Shown here piece by piece: positions 25,651 to 34,200 of a stretch of 64,000 bases of DNA. The stretch is from Flavobacterium sp. GSB-24. GTDB taxonomy: Bacteria; Bacteroidota; Bacteroidia; Flavobacteriales; Flavobacteriaceae. Location: positions 4,650,001 to 4,714,000 of the forward strand of contig NZ_AP027043.1 in assembly GCF_027924665.1 (NCBI RefSeq), in the 5' to 3' direction. The notes under the pieces were generated by a model. That model was not told the origin of the DNA. It did no database searches and worked only from the letters and a program-made list of their open reading frames with translations. Position numbers and translations under genes: made by a program. The first letter of the stretch is position 1, and every line of letters begins with the position of its first letter.

Positions 25651-27594
25651 ATGAAAAACTATACACTATATTTCTTCACAATCATAAGTGCTTTTTCATT
25701 TAGCAGTTATGCACAGCAGTCAAAAATAAATTCGGGAGACAAAAAATACGATAATTACGCCTACGTTGATGCCATAAAAACTTATGAAAAAGTAGCCAAT
25801 AAGGGTTATAAATCTGAAGACATGTTTAAAAAATTAGGCAACTCTTATTATTTTAATTCTGATTTTGAAGGTGCCGCAAAATGGTACGGAGAATTATTTG
25901 CCATGAATACTACTGTTGAACCAGAGTATTATTATCGATACGCCCAATCTTTAAAGTCTACTGGAGATATTGCTAAGGCAAATAAAATTTTTGATGAATT
26001 TAATACTCAATCAAAAAACGATACCAGAGCCAAACTTTATAAAAATGATGTCAATTATCTCGATGAAATTAAAGCAAATTCAGGAAGATATAAAATTGAA
26101 GATGCTGGAATAAACAGCAAATATTCAGATTACGGATCTTTTGTTTACGATAATAAAATCTATTTTGCCTCGGCAAGAGATACAGGAAATTTTTCGCAGC
26201 GAAAACACAAATGGACAGGAGAATATTTTACGAATATTTACAATGCAGATCTTAATCCTGAAACAGGAAAAGCTGCAAAAGTAAATAAGTTTAAATCTGC
26301 TATAAATACAAAATTCCATGAAGCTTCTCCAGTTTTTACCAAAGACGGAAAAACAGTTTATTTTACTAGAAATAACTACATCAATGGAAAAAAAGGAAAA
26401 GACGATAATAAGATTACGCTAATCAAAATCTATAAAGCTGAATTGGACAGTAATAACAAATGGACCAATATTGCCGAACTTCCTTTTAACAGCGATAACT
26501 ACAGCGCTGGACATCCAGCTTTAAGTCCAGATGAGAAAACATTATATTTTTCATCAGATATGCCCGGTTCAGTAGGACAATCAGACTTGTATAAAGTGAG
26601 CATTAATTCTAATGGCGGATACGGAACTCCAGAAAATCTGGGAAATACAATAAATACAGAAGGAAAAGAGACTTATCCTTTTGTTACAAATGAAAATGAA
26701 ATCTACTTTTCATCAGATGGGCATCCCGGTTTAGGTGGTTTAGATGTTTTTGTTGCTAATATCGAAGAAAATGGTACAATCACTAATATTCAAAATGTCG
26801 GAGGAGATGTGAATTCCCCTAATGATGATTTTGCCTATATCATTGATCCAGTTTCCAGAAGAGGATATTTTAGCTCTAATAAAGACGGTGGACAAGGTTC
26901 TGATGATATTTATAAATTCTTAGAAACCAAAAAACTAAAATGCATTCAAGAACTGGAAGGCATAATAACAGATGCCGAAACAGGAGCAATTCTCCCTGGA
27001 GCAATAATTACTTTATACAACAATCAAATGGCAGTTAAAAACTCTACTGTTTCTGACGGTTCAGGAAAATATTCTTTTCCTGTAGAATGCGGCAAAACCT
27101 ATAATGTAAGAGCAGAAAAGCCAGAATACACCACAAAAGAAGTTAATGTTACTATTGCCAAAACAAGCGGTAAAACAACTTTACCAATTGCATTAGAAAA
27201 ATCAACCTGCAAAGTTACTGTTGGAGATGACCTCGGAAAATGTTTTGGAATTAAAATGATTTATTTCGATTTGAATAAATACAATATAAGAACAGAAGCT
27301 GCTTTAGATTTAGAAAAAATATTGGTTGTTTTAAACGATAACCCAACAATGAAACTCGATATTCGTTCGCATACAGATAGCAGAGCAACACATCAATACA
27401 ATGAAGTTTTATCTGAAAGAAGAGCAAAATCAACTATAAAATGGCTGATTAAAAATGGCGTAGCCCCAAACCGATTAACCGGCAAAGGATACGGCGAAAC
27501 ACAGCTTGTCAATCAATGTGCTGACGGTGTAAAATGTACCGAAGAAGAACATCAAGCCAATAGAAGAAGTGAATTTATTATTACTGCTTTATAA
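25651..27594 (+). CDS. OmpA-family protein with TPR, PD40 and regulatory-like domains
   Basis: A 647-residue envelope protein that pairs with PorP/SprF proteins. Order: signal peptide (ends SSYAQ, about 1-21); TPR-like helices 29-125; WD40/PD40 beta-propeller repeats about 150-420 (HPALSPDEKTLYFSSDMPG, TYPFVTNENEIYFSSDGHPG); a carboxypeptidase-regulatory-like beta-sandwich 437-520 (ELEGIITDAETGAILPGAIITLY); and an OmpA C-terminal peptidoglycan-binding domain 530-647 (IRSHTDSRATHQYNEVLSERRA). It probably anchors the porP-sprF-linked surface machinery to the cell wall. It is the last gene of the operon and a terminator follows. Confidence 0.93.
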   Translation: MKNYTLYFFTIISAFSFSSYAQQSKINSGDKKYDNYAYVDAIKTYEKVANKGYKSEDMFKKLGNSYYFNSDFEGAAKWYGELFAMNTTVEPEYYYRYAQSLKSTGDIAKANKIFDEFNTQSKNDTRAKLYKNDVNYLDEIKANSGRYKIEDAGINSKYSDYGSFVYDNKIYFASARDTGNFSQRKHKWTGEYFTNIYNADLNPETGKAAKVNKFKSAINTKFHEASPVFTKDGKTVYFTRNNYINGKKGKDDNKITLIKIYKAELDSNNKWTNIAELPFNSDNYSAGHPALSPDEKTLYFSSDMPGSVGQSDLYKVSINSNGGYGTPENLGNTINTEGKETYPFVTNENEIYFSSDGHPGLGGLDVFVANIEENGTITNIQNVGGDVNSPNDDFAYIIDPVSRRGYFSSNKDGGQGSDDIYKFLETKKLKCIQELEGIITDAETGAILPGAIITLYNNQMAVKNSTVSDGSGKYSFPVECGKTYNVRAEKPEYTTKEVNVTIAKTSGKTTLPIALEKSTCKVTVGDDLGKCFGIKMIYFDLNKYNIRTEAALDLEKILVVLNDNPTMKLDIRSHTDSRATHQYNEVLSERRAKSTIKWLIKNGVAPNRLTGKGYGETQLVNQCADGVKCTEEEHQANRRSEFIITAL

Positions 27595-27612
27595 AAATTG
27601 ATCATTTCATTT

Positions 27613-27645
27613 AAAAAAGGCTATCTGTACAAGGCGGCCTTTTTT
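27613..27645 (+). terminator. Terminator of the surface-protein operon
   Basis: AAAAAAGGC, a 15-base loop, then GCCTTTTTT ends the operon about 20 bases after the OmpA-family stop codon. Confidence 0.85.
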
Positions 27646-27653
27646 AATTTAAA

Positions 27654-27686
27654 AAGTCGTTGCAATTCAAAGAATTACAACGACCT
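27654..27686 (-). terminator. Terminator of the CAP-domain gene
   Basis: On the minus strand AGGTCGTTGTAATT, a short loop, AATTGCAACGACT then TTTT forms a long stem with T-run, about 30 bases beyond the CAP-protein stop. Confidence 0.8.
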
Positions 27687-27715
27687 CTAAAAAACCAACC
27701 TGTTCAATATTCGAT

Positions 27716-28219
27716 TTAAATCTTAACAAAAATGTTAGTGTAATATTTTTTTCCTGTGGCAGCGTCTGTCGTTACAGATAATCCGAAGTGCGTATAATCA
27801 CCTTCGATATTCTCTTTGTGACCAGGGCTGTCCAACCAGGCTCTCAAAGCTGCTTCGGGAGTTTTATAGTTGTAGGCAACGTTCTCACCAACTTTTTTAG
27901 CTCCCAAAACATCTGTGAGATTTTTAGATCTTTCAGTAAAATCATTATGGTTTACAACATTATTTTCAATCATATATTTATTATGCTCTTCACATTTATA
28001 AGATATATGATTAATGCGTTCCAAAGCATTTAAACCAATACTCACACGGTATTCGTTTATTAGCTTCATGGTTTGTATTTCTGTATCGTTGTAAGTATAA
28101 TTGGCAACAAGCGTTTCAACAGGAGTATTATCCACGCTTCCTTCGGCAGTCTCAGCAGAACATGAGTTCATTGCGATTAGAATCGCAATGAACAACATGA
28201 TGCGCATAATCTTTTTCAT
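27716..28219 (-). CDS. CAP-domain (SCP/PR1) lipoprotein
   Basis: A 167-residue lipoprotein starting MKKIMRIMLFIAILIAMNSC (lipobox Cys20); an ATG four codons earlier is also possible. Residues about 45-167 form a CAP domain like those of bacterial YkwD proteins. Seen are MKLINEYRVSIGLNALERI, NHNDFTERSKNL, GENVAYNYKTPEAALRAWLDSPGHKENI, with the conserved histidines and glutamates of the CAP cavity (H in HNDF, E in GENVA, H in GHKENI). Bacterial CAP proteins are envelope proteins of poorly known biochemical role. Confidence 0.9.
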   Translation of the reverse strand: MKKIMRIMLFIAILIAMNSCSAETAEGSVDNTPVETLVANYTYNDTEIQTMKLINEYRVSIGLNALERINHISYKCEEHNKYMIENNVVNHNDFTERSKNLTDVLGAKKVGENVAYNYKTPEAALRAWLDSPGHKENIEGDYTHFGLSVTTDAATGKKYYTNIFVKI

Positions 28220-28392
28220 AATCAACAGCATTTAGCGGTTTAAAGTAAATGTTGGGGCAAATCCTTTAAATTTATTTTTGAATAATTATCGTCTGATTTT
28301 CTGTACCAAACATATTCAATTTACCGTTAAACTACAAAATTAATCGATGAACTACATGTGTTTTTTTCTTTTACCTATAAAAAACTTACAAA

Positions 28393-29037
28393 TTAAGAAG
28401 AAAGTCGATCAATCTTCCACGTAAAATCAGATTGACTTGTATAGCGTATTCTGTCATGGAGTCGGTTAGCTCTTCCCTGCCAGAATTCAACTTGCAGAGG
28501 AGTAACTAAATAACCACCCCAATTATCTGGTCGGGGAATTGATTTTCCTTCAAATTCTGATTCTAGTTTTTTCAAGTTTTCTTCTAAGAAAGTTCTTGAC
28601 GGAATCACTTCACTTTGATTAGAAACGATCGCTCCGAGTTTACTTCCTTCTGGGCGGGAATCAAAATAATTATCAGAAATAATTTCAGAAGTCTTTTGTG
28701 CAATTCCTTTTATGATTACCTGACGTTCCATTTCCTGCCAGAAAAAAGACAAACAAACATTTGGGTTCGCTTCTATCGCTTTTCCTTTTTCAGAATTATA
28801 ATTGGTATAAAATATAAATCCTTCTTCAGAGAATTTCTTTAACAAAACAACACGCGATTTTGGAAATCCGTCCAGACCAATTGTCGAAACGGTCATGGCA
28901 TTTACTTCTCCACTTCCACCGAAATCTTCTACTTCATGAAACCATCTATTAAATAAATTAATAGGATCTTCAGGAATGTTAGTTTCCAGTAATTCGCTTT
29001 TTTCGTAGGATCTTCTATAATTACTTAAATCATTCAT
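28393..29037 (-). CDS. pdxH: Pyridoxamine 5'-phosphate oxidase
   Basis: A 214-residue FMN enzyme that oxidises pyridoxamine or pyridoxine 5'-phosphate to PLP, the last step of vitamin B6 synthesis and salvage. Full-length family motifs are seen: the FMN site SRVVLLKKFSEEGFIFYTNYNSEKGKAI, FFWQEMERQVIIKG, the dimer loop RPEGSKLGAIVSNQS, and the C-terminal PxxVEFWQGRANRLHDRI(R)Y signature. The length equals E. coli PdxH. It lies alone, followed upstream by palindromic repeats. Confidence 0.96.
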   Translation of the reverse strand: MNDLSNYRRSYEKSELLETNIPEDPINLFNRWFHEVEDFGGSGEVNAMTVSTIGLDGFPKSRVVLLKKFSEEGFIFYTNYNSEKGKAIEANPNVCLSFFWQEMERQVIIKGIAQKTSEIISDNYFDSRPEGSKLGAIVSNQSEVIPSRTFLEENLKKLESEFEGKSIPRPDNWGGYLVTPLQVEFWQGRANRLHDRIRYTSQSDFTWKIDRLSS

Positions 29038-29106
29038 GATTTTATATTTTAGATATTAGATTGCAGATTTTAGATTTTTTTGTTTCTAGTTTCAAGTTTG
29101 TCAGGC

Positions 29107-29136
29107 TGAGCGATCCCGAAGCTTCGGGATCGCTCA
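29107..29136. repeat. Perfect 30-bp palindrome (GATCCCGAAGCTTCGGGATC core)
   Basis: TGAGCGATCCCGAAG is followed immediately by its exact complement. The preceding text TTTCAAGTTTGTCAGGC recurs near 30.63 kb in front of another version of the palindrome. It is a dispersed intergenic element. Confidence 0.8.
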
Positions 29137-29191
29137 GGCTTCGCGTTCCTAAACTTAGTATCTTAGTACCTCAGCCCCTTAGAACCTTAGA

Positions 29192-30097
29192 TCAAAATTC
29201 AAAACTCACCCCATCATCACCCAAAAGTACATTAGGAAAAACCGTTTTAGCTTCTTCTTTAAAACGTTCAATTTCGTCATAACGTGTTGAATAATGACCT
29301 AAAACCAAATATTTCACATTGGCTTTTAAAGCAATTCTAGCCGCTTCTTTTGCCGTGGAATGCAATGTTTTTAATGCTAAACGCGCTTCAGATTCTAAAA
29401 ATGTAGATTCATGATATAAGACATCTGTATCCTTGATAATCGGAATCACATCTTCGTTATAAACTGTGTCCGAACAAAAGGCATAGCTTTTTGGCGGTTC
29501 GGGATCAAAACTCAGTTTTTCATTTTCAATTACAGTTCCGTCATCCAGAGTAACATTGCCGCCGTTTTTTATCTTTTGATAATAAGCAATATGAACATCG
29601 TAATGCTGAACAGCTTCAACATTCAGCTTGCGTTCTGCAGGTTTTTCTTGAAATAAAAATCCGTTGGTATAAACGCGGTGTTTCAGTGGAATTGTTTTAA
29701 CGATGACTTTATTATCTTCAAAAATTACTTCACTTTCTTTTGATTCCAATTCATGGAAAAACAGGCTGTAAGTTGTCCACGATTCTGTCAATTTTAATTG
29801 AAGCAGAATAAGCTCTTTAATTCCTTTTGGACCATAAATATGCAGATCGGTTGTTCTTCCTAAAAGGGAAAAAGTCGAAATCGTACCAATCAAGCCATAA
29901 AGATGATCTCCATGAAGATGCGAAATAAAAATGTGATTAATCTTTGAGAATTTAATCTTATTTTTTCGAAGCTGAACCTGAGTTCCCTCTCCACAATCAA
30001 TTAAAAATAATCGGCTTTTAATTTCTAAAACCTGCGAAGTTGGGTTGGTAAGCGTTCTGGGAGTTGCGGCATAACAGCCAAGTATAGTCAACTTCAT
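29192..30097 (-). CDS. rnz: Ribonuclease Z
   Basis: A 301-residue metallo-beta-lactamase-fold nuclease that processes tRNA 3' ends. The zinc motif HLHGDH at residues 60-65, GEGTQVQLRK, the flexible exosite-containing middle, CSDTVYNEDV, the HESTF motif and GHYSTRY with its zinc-binding histidine are present. Length matches bacterial RNase Z. A STAS-like gene sits about 105 bp upstream on the same strand; the pair recurs in flavobacteria as far as I recall, but any link is unproven. Confidence 0.95.
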   Translation of the reverse strand: MKLTILGCYAATPRTLTNPTSQVLEIKSRLFLIDCGEGTQVQLRKNKIKFSKINHIFISHLHGDHLYGLIGTISTFSLLGRTTDLHIYGPKGIKELILLQLKLTESWTTYSLFFHELESKESEVIFEDNKVIVKTIPLKHRVYTNGFLFQEKPAERKLNVEAVQHYDVHIAYYQKIKNGGNVTLDDGTVIENEKLSFDPEPPKSYAFCSDTVYNEDVIPIIKDTDVLYHESTFLESEARLALKTLHSTAKEAARIALKANVKYLVLGHYSTRYDEIERFKEEAKTVFPNVLLGDDGVSFEF

Positions 30098-30100
30098 TTT

Positions 30101-30212
30101 AGATTGTTGATATTAGATTTTAGATTGATGAAATATTTTAGAATTGATAAAAGCATTTTAGATTTAGTAACAATCTAAAATCTAAAGTCTAAAATCTGAA
30201 ATCTAAAATCCT
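30101..30212. repeat. TCTAAAATC-type AT-rich repeat array
   Basis: Multiple copies of TTTTAGATT and its complement AATCTAAAA lie between rnz and the STAS-like gene and can pair with each other. Similar strings follow pdxH near 29.05 kb. The array is probably another dispersed element. Confidence 0.5.
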
Positions 30213-30535
30213 AGGTCTCTTTCGATTTCTTCCATTTCGATAATATCGTGCGCTTCTAAAAGAGAAGGAACCACAACCAATTTATCTGAAATAGCATTAA
30301 AATCAAGATCAGAAGCAACAATTACGAAAGATTTTTTTGCTTTTTTGTGAGCTTTAGAAAGCGGTAAAAAAGCTTTTAAATCATTTTCTGACAGCTTAGA
30401 ATCTGATGATAAATCGATTATAATATTTTGTTTTTCAAAGGTTTTAAACTGATGCGTAACTTTTTCAAGGAAAGATTTTACATCTCCTTGTGTATCTTTA
30501 ATAGTAACGGTATGTCCTTTTTGATCTACTTTCAT
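30203..30535 (-). CDS. STAS-like domain protein
   Basis: A 110-residue soluble protein whose pattern suits a STAS fold: alternating strands and helices, with NIIIDLSSDSKLSENDLKAFLPLSKAHKKAKKSFVIVASDLDF. It lacks an obvious DSxG phosphorylation motif of SpoIIAA-type antagonists. It lies upstream of rnz on the same strand and may be co-transcribed with it. The biochemical role is unknown. Confidence 0.65.
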   Translation of the reverse strand: MKVDQKGHTVTIKDTQGDVKSFLEKVTHQFKTFEKQNIIIDLSSDSKLSENDLKAFLPLSKAHKKAKKSFVIVASDLDFNAISDKLVVVPSLLEAHDIIEMEEIERDLGF

Positions 30536-30631
30536 TTTTTAATTTGTGGGGCTTATATAAAAATTGATTTTCTAAGAGCTAAGGTACGAAGTTTTTTTAT
30601 TTTTTTGTTTCAAGTTTTAGGTTTCAGATTT

Positions 30632-30722
30632 CAAGTTTGTCAGGCTGAGCGATCCCGAGGCTTCGGCAGAAGCCACGTTTAGTATTAAAAAAGCACTCTC
30701 CTGAAGCCTCGGGATCGCTTAG
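30632..30722. repeat. Second copy of the GCGATCCCGA palindrome element, interrupted
   Basis: The segment begins GTCAGGCTGAGCGATCCCGAGG, matching the copy near 29.1 kb. It ends CTGAAGCCTCGGGATCGCTT about 65 bases later, so the palindrome halves are separated by an insert that itself holds CTTCGGCAGAAGCC. The rest of this gap between pyrB and the STAS-like gene has nothing I can name. Confidence 0.7.
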
Positions 30723-30792
30723 TGGACATTCTTCCAAAACTGAAAAACGCGATCAAAAAACTGTTACTGAGACTTAAAACTGCGACTAAAAG

Positions 30793-31719
30793 CTACTGAA
30801 TCTTAGAAGCCAGTAAATAAATCACCGCCATTCTAATCGCAACACCATTCTCCACCTGATTTAAGATAACAGAATGATCAGAATCTGCAACTTCAGATGT
30901 AATCTCTACTCCTCTATTGATTGGTCCTGGGTGCATGATTACAATTTCTTTTCCAAGAGAATCCAAAAGCGGTTTATCAACTCCATACTGTTGCGCGTAT
31001 TCGCGTGTTGATGGAAAGAAATTTACATCCATACGTTCATTTTGTACACGAAGCATGTTGGCAACATCACACCATTCTAATGCTTTTCTTAAATTCGGTT
31101 CAACCGTAACACCAAGCGATTCAATATATCTCGGAATCAGCGTTTTTGGTCCGCATACTTTTACTTCTGCGCCCTGCATTTGCAAAGCGTAAATGTTTGA
31201 TAAGGCAACTCTTGAATGCAGGATATCTCCAACGATAACTACTTTTTTTCCGGCAACATCACCCAGCTTTTCTCTAATAGAATAACTGTCTAATAAAGCC
31301 TGCGTTGGATGTTCGTGCGCACCGTCTCCAGCGTTTACAATACTGGCTTTCACATTTTTAGATAAAAAATAAGCCGCTCCGGGATTGGAGTGGCGCATTA
31401 CAACCATGTCAACTTTCATCGAAAGGATATTATTTACAGTATCAATCAGAGTTTCTCCTTTTTTAACCGATGACTGCGCTGCAGAAAAACTAATAACATC
31501 CGCAGAAAGACGTTTCTGCGCTAATTCAAAGGAAAGTTTGGTTCTGGTACTGTTTTCAAAGAAAATATTGGCAATGGTAATATCTCGTAATGAAGGAACT
31601 TTTTTAATTGGTCGGTTAATGACTTCTTTAAAATGATCTGCCGTTTCAAAAATCAGGTTAATATCATTTTCGTTGATATATTTGATTCCTAATAAATGAT
31701 TTACGCTTAATTCTTTCAT
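30793..31719 (-). CDS. pyrB: Aspartate carbamoyltransferase catalytic subunit
   Basis: A 308-residue enzyme forming N-carbamoyl-aspartate from carbamoyl phosphate and aspartate, the committed step of pyrimidine synthesis. The carbamoyl-phosphate site STRT is at residues 57-60 in FFENSTRTKLSFELAQKRL. MRHSNPGAA, HPTQALLDSY and the C-terminal MHPGPINRGVE complete the family pattern. No regulatory subunit gene (pyrI) is adjacent. It lies about 105 bp downstream of pyrR on the same strand, with a hairpin between. Confidence 0.97.
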   Translation of the reverse strand: MKELSVNHLLGIKYINENDINLIFETADHFKEVINRPIKKVPSLRDITIANIFFENSTRTKLSFELAQKRLSADVISFSAAQSSVKKGETLIDTVNNILSMKVDMVVMRHSNPGAAYFLSKNVKASIVNAGDGAHEHPTQALLDSYSIREKLGDVAGKKVVIVGDILHSRVALSNIYALQMQGAEVKVCGPKTLIPRYIESLGVTVEPNLRKALEWCDVANMLRVQNERMDVNFFPSTREYAQQYGVDKPLLDSLGKEIVIMHPGPINRGVEITSEVADSDHSVILNQVENGVAIRMAVIYLLASKIQ

Positions 31720-31773
31720 TTTTATTATTTATTTGTTTATTCTTTGAATTGTTTAATCGTTTTTTTTCAAATC

Positions 31774-31801
31774 GTTTAATCGGTCTTTCTGCCGATTAAA
31801 C
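31774..31801 (-). repeat. Hairpin between pyrR and pyrB
   Basis: GTTTAATCGG, an 8-base loop, CCGATTAAAC is a perfect 10-bp stem. Further copies of GATTAAAC and GGTTAACC flank it. It may be a member of a dispersed repeat family or an attenuator in the pyrR-pyrB transcript. There is no U-run right after it, so simple termination is doubtful. Confidence 0.5.
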
Positions 31802-31824
31802 AATTAACCGGTTAACCGATTAAA

Positions 31825-32364
31825 CTAATTCGTTACTAAGTGAACAACATCTTCACCATCATTTTCTTTCCAGCTCACTTTTACTTTTTCGCCATTAATA
31901 GCATCTACCTGACGGCCTCTATAATCGGGTTGAATTGGTAAATTACGGCTGAAGCGTCTGTCTATTAAAACTAATAATTCAATTTCTGAAGGTCTTCCAA
32001 AAGATTGAATCGCGGTTAATGCAGAACGAATGCTTCGCCCCGTAAACAATACATCATCAATAAAAATGACTTTTTTGTCTTCGACTATAAAATTGATTTG
32101 GGTCTTATTGGCTTCAAGCGGTTTATCAGTACGACGAAAATCATCTCTAAAAAAAGTGATGTCTAGATATCCCAAAGAAATTTCGGGAACCTTGTATTCG
32201 TCTTCTAATATTTGTTTTAAACGTTCAGCTAAAAAAACACCTCTTGGCTGAATTCCCACTAAAATAGTATCGGAGAAATCAAGATGTTTTTCGATTAACT
32301 GACAAGCCAAACGATGGAGTATGATAGTAACTTCTTTTGAATTAAGTAATACTTTTTGGCTCAT
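31825..32364 (-). CDS. pyrR: Bifunctional PyrR: pyr regulator / uracil phosphoribosyltransferase
   Basis: A 179-residue PRTase-fold protein. The PRPP motif VIFIDDVLFTGRSIRSAL and VLIDRRFSRNLPIQPDYRGRQVD match PyrR. In Bacilli PyrR binds pyr mRNA to regulate attenuation and has weak uracil phosphoribosyltransferase activity. Here it precedes pyrB, so local control of pyrimidine genes is likely. Whether it binds RNA in Bacteroidota is not shown by the sequence. Confidence 0.95.
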   Translation of the reverse strand: MSQKVLLNSKEVTIILHRLACQLIEKHLDFSDTILVGIQPRGVFLAERLKQILEDEYKVPEISLGYLDITFFRDDFRRTDKPLEANKTQINFIVEDKKVIFIDDVLFTGRSIRSALTAIQSFGRPSEIELLVLIDRRFSRNLPIQPDYRGRQVDAINGEKVKVSWKENDGEDVVHLVTN

Positions 32365-32616
32365 AAGTAATTGTAATGTTTGGTTTGCAAATATACGGAA
32401 TCTGATTTTATTTGTTGGGGAAATCTAAAGACAAATATTATTTTTTGAAATTACGTTTGTCAAAACTTTCAATAATTGAATCTAATACTTCTTTTATTTT
32501 TTAGCTAGATTAAAATCCACTCCTACAATACTAATCGAGCCGATGACCCTTTTTTTGAAAAATTAAGATTTCCATGATTTTTCTTATATTTGATAAACAC
32601 TGAAATATTAAACATC

Positions 32617-33210
32617 ATGAGAAAAATAATCGTCATATCAATGATTACAATCGATGGCGTAATGCAGGCACCGGGCGCACCTGAAGAAGACACATCAGGA
32701 GGTTTTGAATACGGAGGCTGGGTTGCTCCATTTGGTGATGAAGAATATGGAAAAGTTATGCAGGCACAAATGGCTCCAGCGGATATTCTGTTAGGCAGAA
32801 AAACATTTGATATTTTCGAAGATTATTGGCCAAAACACGTAGAAGGCTGGCCGGGAATTAACGAAGTTACCAAATACGTTTTATCTTCTACCAGAAAAAA
32901 CTCTAATTGGGAAAACTCAGAATTCCTTTCAACTATTGATGACATTAAGAAACTTAAAAATAGTGAAGGTGATGATATTAAAGTTTGGGGAAGCGCAACA
33001 CTAGTACAGCTTTTGCTTCAACATGATTTAGTTGATGAATTGGCTCTAAAAATTCATCCCATAATTTTAGGCAAAGGAAAAAAATTATTTAATGAAAGTT
33101 CAACTCCGGCAGGATTTAAATTAGTTGAAAGTACAGTTACGCCAAGTGGGGTAATTGCTGTAAGCTATAAGCGAGCTGCCGAAGTTAAAACAGGAACTAT
33201 TGGAGAATAA
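32617..33210 (+). CDS. Dihydrofolate reductase family protein (RibD C-terminal domain)
   Basis: A 197-residue member of the RibD-C/DHFR-like fold (YyaP/YwjB type). I start at the ATG of MRKIIVISMITIDGVMQAPG, preferred over a TTG nine codons earlier; a TATATTTG -7 box lies at 32585-32592. GRKTFDIFEDYWP, VWGSATLVQLLLQHDLVDEL and KIHPIILGKGKKLF are typical of this group. It probably binds NADPH, but true DHFR activity is unlikely because the folate-site residues differ. Confidence 0.88.
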   Translation: MRKIIVISMITIDGVMQAPGAPEEDTSGGFEYGGWVAPFGDEEYGKVMQAQMAPADILLGRKTFDIFEDYWPKHVEGWPGINEVTKYVLSSTRKNSNWENSEFLSTIDDIKKLKNSEGDDIKVWGSATLVQLLLQHDLVDELALKIHPIILGKGKKLFNESSTPAGFKLVESTVTPSGVIAVSYKRAAEVKTGTIGE

Positions 33211-33297
33211 GAGATATTAATAATCTTAGCTCTAAAAAAAATATAATCTTATTTGGAAAGAATACCAATTCTTGGTATTTTTGATGAAATTTTAGTT

Positions 33298-33552
33298 ATG
33301 CCAAAGAATACATCAATATTATTAGGGGATTATTTTAATAACTTTATAAGTTCACAAATTAAAACTGGACGATTCTCATCTGCCAGCGAAGTTGTACGTG
33401 CAGCATTAAGAATGTTTGAAGAAGAAGAAACAAAAAAAACTGAATTAATTAAGGAATTAGAAAAAGGAGAGAAATCTGGTTTTGTAAAAGATTTCGATCG
33501 TGTTTCTTTTTTAAACAATCTCGATAAAAAATATTCAGATAATGAATTATAA
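33298..33552 (+). CDS. parD: ParD-type antitoxin
   Basis: An 84-residue ribbon-helix-helix antitoxin. I use the ATG of MPKNTSILLGDYFNNFI and not an upstream TTG that would add 15 hydrophobic residues. The DNA-binding domain SASEVVRAALRMFEEEE is followed by the toxin-neutralising tail GEKSGFVKDFDRVSFLNNLDKKY. Its last 11 bases overlap parE, the usual coupling in these modules. It resembles the orphan antitoxin near 8.5 kb. Confidence 0.92.
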   Translation: MPKNTSILLGDYFNNFISSQIKTGRFSSASEVVRAALRMFEEEETKKTELIKELEKGEKSGFVKDFDRVSFLNNLDKKYSDNEL

Positions 33553-33841
33553 GATTAGTACCGAAGCATCTTATGATTTAGAAAAAATCTGGTTATATAC
33601 TTTTGAAAATTGGTCACGTAAACAAGCTCATAGATATATAGATTTAATTATTGATGAAATTGAATATTTATGTTTAAATCCTAAATCTGGAAATGATGTA
33701 AATCATATTAGAAAAGGTTATTTTAGAAGTAAAGTAAAATCACATTTAATATTCTATAAGATCAACATAAAAGAAAACCAATTAGAAATCATTCGAATTT
33801 TACATCAAATGATGGATATCGAGAGACATTTAAGTAAATAA
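33542..33841 (+). CDS. parE: ParE-type toxin
   Basis: A 99-residue RelE/ParE superfamily toxin: YKISTEASYDLEKIWLYTFENWS, then QAHRYIDLIIDEIEYLCLNPKSG, YFRSKVKSHLIFYKI and IIRILHQMMDIERHL, matching the compact ParE fold. ParE toxins usually inhibit DNA gyrase; RelE relatives cut mRNA. The sequence fits ParE better because it lacks the RelE catalytic set. Autoregulation of the pair by the ParD dimer is expected. Confidence 0.92.
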   Translation: MNYKISTEASYDLEKIWLYTFENWSRKQAHRYIDLIIDEIEYLCLNPKSGNDVNHIRKGYFRSKVKSHLIFYKINIKENQLEIIRILHQMMDIERHLSK

Positions 33842-33937
33842 TCTGAATCAAAATCCTAAAACTTTTTCCAAAAATTCTATAACACATTTCCACTATTGTT
33901 GAAGTAATTTTATTATTGAACTTAAAAACTCAACATC

Positions 33938-34111
33938 ATGCAAAATAAAATACTAAGATTGTTAATGGTATTCGTTATACTATTTTCATTTACAAGCTGC
34001 GAACTAGTAGGAGACATTTTTAAAGCCGGAATGGGATTCGGGATATTTATCGTAATTTTTATTGTTGCGATTATAATCTGGATTTTCGCAAAAATGTTCG
34101 GACGTAAATAA
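33938..34111 (+). CDS. Small lipoprotein with a C-terminal membrane helix
   Basis: A 57-residue protein starting MQNKILRLLMVFVILFSFTSC, so Cys21 sits in a lipobox (FTSC). After a short linker (ELVGDIFKAG) comes a second hydrophobic helix MGFGIFIVIFIVAIIIWIF with a basic end KMFGRK. Similar tiny proteins in flavobacteria carry misleading enzyme names; nothing here is enzymatic. A good terminator follows. Confidence 0.75.
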   Translation: MQNKILRLLMVFVILFSFTSCELVGDIFKAGMGFGIFIVIFIVAIIIWIFAKMFGRK

Positions 34112-34129
34112 ACACAAATAAAAAATTAA

Positions 34130-34173
34130 AAAATCCCAAATTCCAAATTTAAATTGGAGTTTGGGATTTTTTT
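34130..34173 (+). terminator. Terminator after the small lipoprotein gene
   Basis: AAATCCCAAATTCCAA, loop, TTGGAGTTTGGGATTTTTTT makes a long stem with a mismatch and a T-run. Confidence 0.85.
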
Positions 34174-34200
34174 ATGATGTAGAATAAAGTCAATCTTTGC

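Noticed and set aside
29107-29136. The 30-bp palindrome as an insertion-sequence end
   Set aside because: No transposase gene or target-site duplication is visible nearby. It is too short and is repeated alone elsewhere.
30101-30212. AT-rich TCTAAAATC array as a replication origin or binding-site cluster
   Set aside because: There are no DnaA boxes or origin genes nearby, and similar strings occur at other gene ends, so a dispersed repeat is the simpler reading.
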